From Tardiphaga sp. (GTDB lineage: Bacteria > Pseudomonadota > Alphaproteobacteria > Rhizobiales > Xanthobacteraceae), in contig JAQGJF010000193.1 in the NCBI GenBank assembly GCA_028290765.1, positions 1 to 5,514 on the forward strand: 5,514 nt of DNA. The letters run 5' to 3'. The notes beneath the pieces were generated by a model. That model worked only from the letters and a program-made list of their open reading frames with translations, did not search any database and was not told the DNA's origin. Position 1 is the stretch's first letter. Every line of letters begins with the position of its first letter. Positions 1-5,514 of this stretch are shown piece after piece. Made by a program: the position numbers and the translations under genes.

Positions 1-44
1 TCGATCGGGCCGAATGCGTCCTGTTCGATGCGTGACTGCGCCAA
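1..44 (-). CDS. Start of a class II fumarase/aspartase-superfamily gene, probably fumarate hydratase (FumC-like); partial
   Basis: Only the first 14 codons are visible, running off the left edge. Reading from a TTG at 44-42 gives (M)AQSRIEQDAFGPI followed by Asp or Glu. The pattern R-x-E-x-D-x-F/M-G-x-I/V just before the expected 'VPAD..WGAQTQRS' segment is the known N-terminus of class II fumarases (E. coli FumC has a similar R-S-E-K-D-S-M-G-A-I). Aspartases share the layout but usually have Leu-Leu-Gly in place of Phe-Gly-Pro. The start is supported by a strong AGGGAGG five bases upstream, and no in-frame ATG was found between it and the preceding symporter gene, which ends 53 nt away. Co-direction and spacing suggest it is the third gene of the lyase-symporter operon, where it would hydrate fumarate to malate. 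The family call rests on very few residues; fumarase versus aspartase cannot be settled here. Confidence 0.6.
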   Translation of the reverse strand, partial: MAQSRIEQDAFGPI

Positions 45-49
45 GTCGG

Positions 50-56
50 CCTCCCT
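50..56 (-). promoter_or_regulatory. Shine-Dalgarno sequence of the fumarase-like gene
   Basis: On the minus strand this reads AGGGAGG, ending five bases before the TTG at 44-42. It is the main evidence that the short coding stretch at the window edge is a real gene start, and that TTG is the initiator. Confidence 0.6.
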
Positions 57-97
57 TTCGATACGATTGGATTGGCGATCGCGCCCGACGATGCAGT

Positions 98-1432
98 TTA
101 ACCCTCGCCGTCGCGGACATCGAGACGCTTCCAGGCGGTGTCGCCGAATTCGCCGGCCAGCTTTGCGACGACGACGGTCGCCACCGTGTTGCCGATGACG
201 TTGCACGTCGCCAGCGCAATGGAAAGGAAGCGATAGACGCCGAAGATCAGGGCGAGGCCGTCGACCGGAAGGATTCCGGATGCCGTCACGGTCGCGGCGA
301 AGACGACGAAGGAGCCACCCGAGACCGTGGCCGCGCCCTTCGATGTCAGCAGCATGATGGCGAGAATGCCGATTTCCTGCTCCCAGCTGAGCGGCACGCC
401 ATAGGCATTGGCCAGAAAGATCACGCCCATCGACATGAACAGGGAGGTACCATCGAGGTTGAAGGCATATCCGGTCGGCAGAACGAGCCCGACCGTCTGC
501 TTCGAGGCGCCATAGGCGGGCAGCGTCTCCAGCAGCCGCGGCAATACGCTTTCTGAGGAGGCGGTGCCCAGCATGATGATGATTTCGTCGCGGATGTAGC
601 GCAGCAGATGGAAGATGTTGATGCGGAACATGGCGCAGATCGCGCCAAGAACCACCACGATGAACAGGATAATCAAGGCGTAGAACGTCAATACGAAGTA
701 TGCGAGCGAAATCAGGACGGCGGTTCCGTTCGAGCCGACAGCGTAGGCGACGGCGCCGAACGTTCCGATCGGCGCCAGCGCCATGATGATATGGATGAAT
801 TCGAAGAACGCGGTCGAGATCGTGTTCAATCCGCTCTCGATCGGCGCGCGCTTCTCCGGTGACAGCGCCATCAGCCCGAAACCGAAGATCAGGGCGATGA
901 CGAGAACCTGAAGCAACTCGCCGCGCGCGAAAGCCCCGATGAAATTGTCCGGGAAGACGTTGAGCAGGAACTGGTCGAATGTCGTGTGCGAGGTTGCCGC
1001 CGCCTTGGTCGCGGCTTCGGCGCCTTTGGTGGCTGCGGCCGGCGCGGTGATATGGCCGAGATTCTTGCCGACGCCGACGAGGTTCCCGAACAGCAGGCCG
1101 AGTGCCAGAGCCACCGTCGAGACGATCTCGAAGTAGATCATGGCGATCAGCCCGACCTTGCCTACCCGTTTGACGTCTCCGGCCGCAACGATACCGACGG
1201 CGACCGTGAGAAAGACCAGCGGCGCGACCGCCGTCTTGATCAGCCGCAGGAAGATATCACCGAGGATCTTCAAGGAGGCGCCGAATTCGGGCCATACAAG
1301 ACCAACGATGATTCCGAGAACCATGCTGACCGCAACCTGCAGACCGAGGTTCTTCCATAGGGCTTTCTTAGCTGGCCTGACGGCCTGTTCGAGAACAATG
1401 TCGTCGCGGGGCGTTGTCGCCATGGTGCCCAT
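98..1432 (-). CDS. SDF-family (DctA/GltP-type) dicarboxylate/amino acid:cation symporter with atypical substrate site
   Basis: 444 residues, about the length of DctA (428) and GltP (437); an inner-membrane secondary transporter coupling uptake to Na+ or H+. N-terminal helices begin near residue 30. An Ala/Thr-rich loop lies at about 122-150, likely extracytoplasmic. Family landmarks are clear: HP1 serine-rich hairpin GTASSES (289-295), TM7 NLDGT (325-329), HP2 SKGAATVSGGSF (364-375), and TM8 with the conserved cation-site Asn411 in NVIGN (411-415). Oddities: in TM8 the segment VYRFLSIALATCN has Tyr400 where GltPh/DctA have Asp390, and Leu407 where they have the carboxylate-binding Arg397. HP2 also loses two tip glycines. 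Family membership is certain, but C4-dicarboxylate specificity is doubtful. The ATG at 1432 is preferred over the in-frame ATG at 1423 because AGGAGG lies five bases upstream. It follows the lyase gene by 82 nt with no evident terminator, so cotranscription is likely and the two may share a substrate. Confidence 0.93.
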   Translation of the reverse strand: MGTMATTPRDDIVLEQAVRPAKKALWKNLGLQVAVSMVLGIIVGLVWPEFGASLKILGDIFLRLIKTAVAPLVFLTVAVGIVAAGDVKRVGKVGLIAMIYFEIVSTVALALGLLFGNLVGVGKNLGHITAPAAATKGAEAATKAAATSHTTFDQFLLNVFPDNFIGAFARGELLQVLVIALIFGFGLMALSPEKRAPIESGLNTISTAFFEFIHIIMALAPIGTFGAVAYAVGSNGTAVLISLAYFVLTFYALIILFIVVVLGAICAMFRINIFHLLRYIRDEIIIMLGTASSESVLPRLLETLPAYGASKQTVGLVLPTGYAFNLDGTSLFMSMGVIFLANAYGVPLSWEQEIGILAIMLLTSKGAATVSGGSFVVFAATVTASGILPVDGLALIFGVYRFLSIALATCNVIGNTVATVVVAKLAGEFGDTAWKRLDVRDGEG

Positions 1433-1437
1433 CGTAT

Positions 1438-1443
1438 CCTCCT
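1438..1443 (-). promoter_or_regulatory. Shine-Dalgarno sequence of the symporter gene
   Basis: A perfect AGGAGG on the minus strand, five bases before the ATG at 1432-1430 and 14 bases before the alternative ATG at 1423-1421. It decides in favour of the upstream start. Confidence 0.75.
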
Positions 1444-1514
1444 GGGATCATCTGTTGGTCTGAAGCGGCGCTCTGTGGCGCATTGGTGGGATCGAGTGCT
1501 GCGCGCGGGCGATA

Positions 1515-2882
1515 TCAGCCGTCGCGGGCGGCGCCGGCGCCTGAAATGTCGAGAACGCGATCGACCATCGGGCCGCACAGGCCGAGGTAGTTCGCAGGAT
1601 CGCAGTGACGCCTGATCGCCTCCTTGCCGCCGAGGGCTTCGGCGATCTCCGGGACGTCGGCGAGAATGTCGGCGAGCTGACCGCCGCCTTCGATGGCCTT
1701 GCGGCAGGCGTCGTAGACGACGTCGTGGGCCTTTTGCCGCCCGAGCTTCGGTGCGGCAGCCATCATCACCGCTTCCGCAACGATGAGGCCTTGCGTCAGA
1801 TCGAGATTTTCCAGCATCCGCCGCTCATGGACGATAAGGCCGGCGAGCATGAATTTGGCGTTGGCCAGCGATGCCGCCGTCAGCAGGAAGCTTTCCGGCA
1901 GCGACACCCATTCGAGATGCCAGGGGCCGGTCGCCCGCTCGAAATCGTGGATCATGCCGTCCAGCATCGCGGCGACGTGCTGGCGCACGGCCTTTGCCGC
2001 GGCGAGCATCAACTCGCTGGAAATGGGATTGCGCTTCTGCGGCATCGTCGACGAGGCGCCGCGCCCCGGCACGAACGGCTCGGAGACTTCGCCGAATTCC
2101 GACGCCGACATCAGCATCACATCGGTCGCGATCTTCCCCAAGGTGCCGGTGATGAGACCCAGCAAGGTCACCGATTCGGCGATGCCGTCCCGGGCGACGT
2201 GCCATGTGATCGGCGGCTGATGCAGTCCCAGTTCCTCGCAGAACAGTTTCTGCATTTCGAGACCGCCGTCGCCGACGGAGGCGAGTGTGCCGGCTGCCCC
2301 GGAGAATTCGCCAAGCAGGATCCGCGGCAACGCCTGATCGACGCGCTCGATATGCCGGTCGATGGAGGACAGCCAGACCGCGGCCTTGTAGCCGAACGTC
2401 ACCGGAAGCGCCTGCTGGAGATGGGTTCGCCCGGCCATCGGCGTGTTGCGGTATTTCCGCGCCATGGTCGCCAGGATGTCACGGACCTCGCGCAGGTCGC
2501 GCGCGACGATTAGGAGCGCCGCCCGGATCTGCAGCACATTGGCCGTGTCCATGATGTCCTGGGTCGTCGCCCCCCAGTGAACGTAACCACCGGCTTCACC
2601 CGCAGCTTCCGCAAGCTGATGCACCAGCGGCAGGATCGGGTAGCCGACGATCTCGGTTTCGCGACGTAGCTTTTCGATATCGATCTTGATGGCGTGCGCG
2701 GCGGCCGCGATGGCGTCGGCGGCGGTTTGGGGCACCACGCCTAACCGGGCCTGGGCACGGGCAAGCGCGACTTCGACTTCGAGATAGCGTGCGATGAGCG
2801 CATCGTCGGCAAACACCGCCCGCATTTCGGCGGTCCCGAACATGTCGCGAAACAAAACCGAATCGAAAACCGTGCTTCCCAT
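1515..2882 (-). CDS. PcaB/adenylosuccinate lyase-like enzyme of the fumarase/aspartase superfamily
   Basis: 455 residues, full length for the family; a cytosolic homotetrameric elimination enzyme by family precedent. Three conserved active-site regions are present: HWGATTQDI (102-110), GRTHLQQALP (151-160) and the signature loop GRGASSTMPQKRNP (273-286), with the catalytic serine being Ser277 or Ser278. The helical bundle spans about 111-365 and an ADSL_C-type C-terminal domain about 365-445, ending in a PcaB-like NYLG segment. Overall sequence style is that of proteins annotated 3-carboxy-cis,cis-muconate cycloisomerase. However, His154 is retained where characterised PcaB enzymes are reported to have Trp, and no protocatechuate genes are nearby. 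The N-terminus is PcaB-like and lacks the Arg-Tyr start of purine-pathway PurB. Neighbours (symporter, FumC-like gene, divergent GntR) suggest a fumarate-releasing catabolic lyase of unknown substrate. The start is supported by CGGGGAG upstream of the ATG. Alternative: a genuine cycloisomerase with an unusual active site. Confidence 0.9.
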   Translation of the reverse strand: MGSTVFDSVLFRDMFGTAEMRAVFADDALIARYLEVEVALARAQARLGVVPQTAADAIAAAAHAIKIDIEKLRRETEIVGYPILPLVHQLAEAAGEAGGYVHWGATTQDIMDTANVLQIRAALLIVARDLREVRDILATMARKYRNTPMAGRTHLQQALPVTFGYKAAVWLSSIDRHIERVDQALPRILLGEFSGAAGTLASVGDGGLEMQKLFCEELGLHQPPITWHVARDGIAESVTLLGLITGTLGKIATDVMLMSASEFGEVSEPFVPGRGASSTMPQKRNPISSELMLAAAKAVRQHVAAMLDGMIHDFERATGPWHLEWVSLPESFLLTAASLANAKFMLAGLIVHERRMLENLDLTQGLIVAEAVMMAAAPKLGRQKAHDVVYDACRKAIEGGGQLADILADVPEIAEALGGKEAIRRHCDPANYLGLCGPMVDRVLDISGAGAARDG

Positions 2883-2890
2883 TGCGCCAA

Positions 2891-2896
2891 CTCCCC
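2891..2896 (-). promoter_or_regulatory. Shine-Dalgarno sequence of the lyase gene
   Basis: GGGGAG on the minus strand, eight bases before the ATG at 2882-2880. It supports the start used and places the leader immediately downstream of the inverted repeat at 2903-2938. Confidence 0.6.
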
Positions 2897-2902
2897 GAAA
2901 TT

Positions 2903-2938
2903 GTTATGTTCGTACATATTAAAATGTACGAACATAAC
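2903..2938. promoter_or_regulatory. Perfect inverted repeat, candidate operator for the divergent GntR regulator
   Basis: The arm GTTATGTTCGTACAT (2903-2917) is the exact reverse complement of 2924-2938, separated by the six bases ATTAAA. Each arm is itself an imperfect palindrome of the form ATGT-N4-ACAT (2906-2917 and 2924-2935), so the site looks like two inverted dimer-binding sites 18 bp apart. It is conspicuously AT-rich against the GC-rich surroundings, lies 20 bp upstream of the lyase ATG, and sits in the gap shared with the divergent GntR gene. GntR-family proteins typically bind such short inverted repeats next to their own gene, so binding by the 3001-3765 product and control of both directions is the natural inference. 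No U-tract follows in either direction, so it does not look like a terminator. Confidence 0.75.
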
Positions 2939-2949
2939 CGAAGAGTCAA
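2918..2949 (-). promoter_or_regulatory. Possible sigma-70-type promoter of the lyase-symporter run
   Basis: On the minus strand TTGACT (2949-2944) matches a -35 element well, and TTTAAT (2923-2918), in the spacer of the inverted repeat, resembles a -10. The 20-bp spacing is longer than optimal; TACATT (2928-2923) gives 15 bp instead, so the exact -10 is uncertain. Either choice puts the -10 inside or against the inverted repeat, so a bound repressor would block RNA polymerase. No equally convincing plus-strand promoter was found: TTGACG at 2959-2964 has no good -10 partner. Confidence 0.35.
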
Positions 2950-3000
2950 CATCCTTTCTTGACGAATCCTGCTCCCTTTGGGCTTCCATGACGGGATTGA

Positions 3001-3765
3001 ATGGGGAGGCACGGTGTGGAAACGCGTTACGCTTATGTTGCTCGCGTCCTGACGGAGGCCATCGCAGGCGGTCGACACCCGATAGGCTCGGTTCTGCCCA
3101 ACGAATTCGAACTGGCCGAACAGTTTGCCGTCAGCCGTTCGACCGTACGTGCGGCGATGCGCGAACTTCAGGCGTCAGGCCTTGTCAGCCGCAAGAAGAA
3201 CGCAGGCACGCGCGTCGAAGCGCTGTCGCCGCAGCGCGGTGCCGGTGGATTTACCCAGGCGCTCGGATCGATCGAGGCCGTACAGCAATTCGGCGTCGAA
3301 ACCGAACGTCACGTCCAGCGGGTCGCCGAGGTTGTCGCCGATGACGCGCTGGCGCGCGATCTCGGATGCCGACCCGGACGCCGCTGGCTGCGCATATCGA
3401 GCCTCCGCATGATCCCCGGCGATGCCACGAGAACCCCGATCTGCTGGACCGACGTCTACATCGACGACGCTTTTGCAGGCGAGGTTCGATCAAGGATGGA
3501 TGGCCATCGCGATATCTTCGGCACGCTGGTGGAAAAGATATCCGGCCGGCGATTTTGCGAAATTCGCCAGGACATCAATGCGGTCGGCGTGCCCCACGAT
3601 ATGGCGGAGCCTTTGAAGGCCATGCCGGGCGCGCACGCGCTCGCGATCCGGCGTCAATATCTCTTCAGTTCGAACGAGATGGCCGAGGTATCGCTCAGCA
3701 TTCACCCGGCTGATCGCTACAGCTACACCACCCGACTGACGCGCCAGGAAGCCGAGCCGACTTAA
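3001..3765 (+). CDS. GntR-family transcriptional regulator, HutC subfamily (UTRA domain)
   Basis: 254 residues from the ATG at 3001, typical for the HutC branch. The N-terminal winged helix-turn-helix spans about 9-74. It shows the family pattern G-x-x-LP-x-E-x-ELA-x-x-F-x-VSR-x-TVR, with the recognition helix around 45-57 (SRSTVRAAMREL) and the wing at about 60-73. The C-terminal UTRA ligand-binding domain spans about 95-247 and ends in the characteristic IRRQY...H-PADRY-SYTTRL segment. It is predicted to be a cytosolic DNA-binding dimer, most often a repressor released by a pathway metabolite. It is transcribed away from the lyase gene across a 118-bp gap containing a strong inverted repeat, so it probably controls the lyase-symporter run and itself. 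Start uncertainty: an in-frame GTG at 3016 has a far better Shine-Dalgarno (GGGGAGG, 3003-3009) and would give 249 residues without touching the DNA-binding domain. The outer bound is reported here. The effector is unknown. Confidence 0.92.
   Translation: MGRHGVETRYAYVARVLTEAIAGGRHPIGSVLPNEFELAEQFAVSRSTVRAAMRELQASGLVSRKKNAGTRVEALSPQRGAGGFTQALGSIEAVQQFGVETERHVQRVAEVVADDALARDLGCRPGRRWLRISSLRMIPGDATRTPICWTDVYIDDAFAGEVRSRMDGHRDIFGTLVEKISGRRFCEIRQDINAVGVPHDMAEPLKAMPGAHALAIRRQYLFSSNEMAEVSLSIHPADRYSYTTRLTRQEAEPT
3003..3009 (+). promoter_or_regulatory. Strong Shine-Dalgarno inside the annotated start of the regulator, pointing to GTG at 3016
   Basis: GGGGAGG lies directly after the ATG at 3001 and six bases before an in-frame GTG at 3016-3018. 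Upstream of the ATG only a weak GGGA-like sequence is seen. The signal favours GTG as the true initiator. Confidence 0.5.
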
Positions 3766-3792
3766 AAGTCGATATTCTTAAAAGTCGATATT
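3761..3792. repeat. 16-bp perfect tandem duplication at the regulator's stop codon
   Basis: CTTAAAAGTCGATATT occurs twice head to tail (3761-3776 and 3777-3792). The first copy contains the TAA stop of the GntR gene (3763-3765). The unit is AT-rich and non-coding apart from its first bases. It looks like a slippage or local duplication event; no function is evident. Confidence 0.7.
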
Positions 3793-3817
3793 TGCGTAAT
3801 TCGAGTCGGGTTCCTGG

Positions 3818-3834
3818 CTCCCTGAGTCAGGGAG
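3818..3834. terminator. Short perfect inverted repeat between convergent genes, possible weak bidirectional terminator
   Basis: CTCCCTGA-G-TCAGGGAG can form a 7-bp stem with a 3-nt loop on either strand. It lies between the ends of the convergent GntR and gyrB genes, where a shared terminator is expected. Neither strand has a clear U-tract directly after the stem, so intrinsic termination would be weak. A smaller CGGC-GAA-GCCG hairpin lies at 3851-3861. Confidence 0.35.
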
Positions 3835-3866
3835 ACGTCTTCCTCGACAACGGCGAAGCCGCCCCC

Positions 3867-5514
<1,648 letters not shown>

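Noticed and set aside
14..556. 180-residue plus-strand open frame over the end of the symporter gene
   Set aside because: Antisense shadow of the symporter and of the FumC-like start; low-complexity charged sequence with no motif.
1433..1514. Terminator or separate promoter between the lyase and symporter genes
   Set aside because: Only short GCGC pairings and no U-tract or clear -35/-10 pair; cotranscription is simpler.
1605..2513. 302-residue plus-strand open frame opposite the lyase gene
   Set aside because: It lies wholly antisense to a clear family member, has an Arg/His/Asp-rich composition typical of the complement of GC-rich coding DNA, and shows no recognisable domain.
2903..2938. 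Inverted repeat as a transcription terminator or riboswitch
   Set aside because: No U-tract on either side, and it sits between divergent starts over a putative -10, which fits an operator better.
2596..3078. 160-residue minus-strand frame spanning the divergent gap
   Set aside because: It crosses the operator and overlaps the start of the lyase gene in another frame, with Arg-rich sequence and no family resemblance.

Overview
The window looks like chromosomal DNA of a high-GC alphaproteobacterium, probably Hyphomicrobiales (Bradyrhizobium/Rhodopseudomonas-like). The basis is GC-rich codon usage and the sequence style of the GyrB fragment; this placement is an inference, not a search result. 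It holds four substantial genes, plus a fifth gene of which only the first codons are visible at the left edge.

Left two thirds (1-3765): a compact, apparently self-contained catabolic cassette. A GntR/HutC-family regulator (3001-3765, +) is transcribed divergently from a minus-strand gene run. The run is a PcaB/adenylosuccinate-lyase-like enzyme (2882-1515), an SDF-family (DctA/GltP-type) sodium/substrate symporter (1432-98), and the start of a second fumarase-superfamily gene (44-1, running off the window) whose first residues resemble FumC. The 118-bp divergent gap carries a perfect inverted repeat with 15-bp arms (2903-2938), the obvious candidate operator for the regulator. Each gene of the run has a good Shine-Dalgarno sequence and the gaps are 82 and 53 nt, consistent with one operon.

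Working model (inference): the symporter imports a substrate and the lyase eliminates it, probably releasing fumarate. The downstream fumarase-like enzyme would feed that fumarate into the TCA cycle as malate, and the GntR protein would derepress the run when the substrate or a derivative is present. Two residue-level observations argue against the default labels. The symporter lacks the transmembrane-8 arginine that binds the substrate side-chain carboxylate in DctA/GltPh-type proteins (it has Leu407). The lyase keeps the catalytic-type His154 where true 3-carboxymuconate cycloisomerases are reported to have Trp. The substrate is therefore unlikely to be either a plain C4-dicarboxylate or carboxymuconate, and the cassette may be an undescribed pathway.

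Right third (3867-5514): the C-terminal two thirds of gyrB on the minus strand, convergent with the regulator. A 101-bp gap between them holds a 16-bp perfect tandem duplication at the regulator's stop codon and a short perfect inverted repeat that may act as a weak bidirectional terminator. gyrB often lies in the dnaA-dnaN-recF-gyrB region, so the cassette may sit near the replication origin. No tRNA, rRNA, CRISPR array, insertion sequence or prophage gene was seen.
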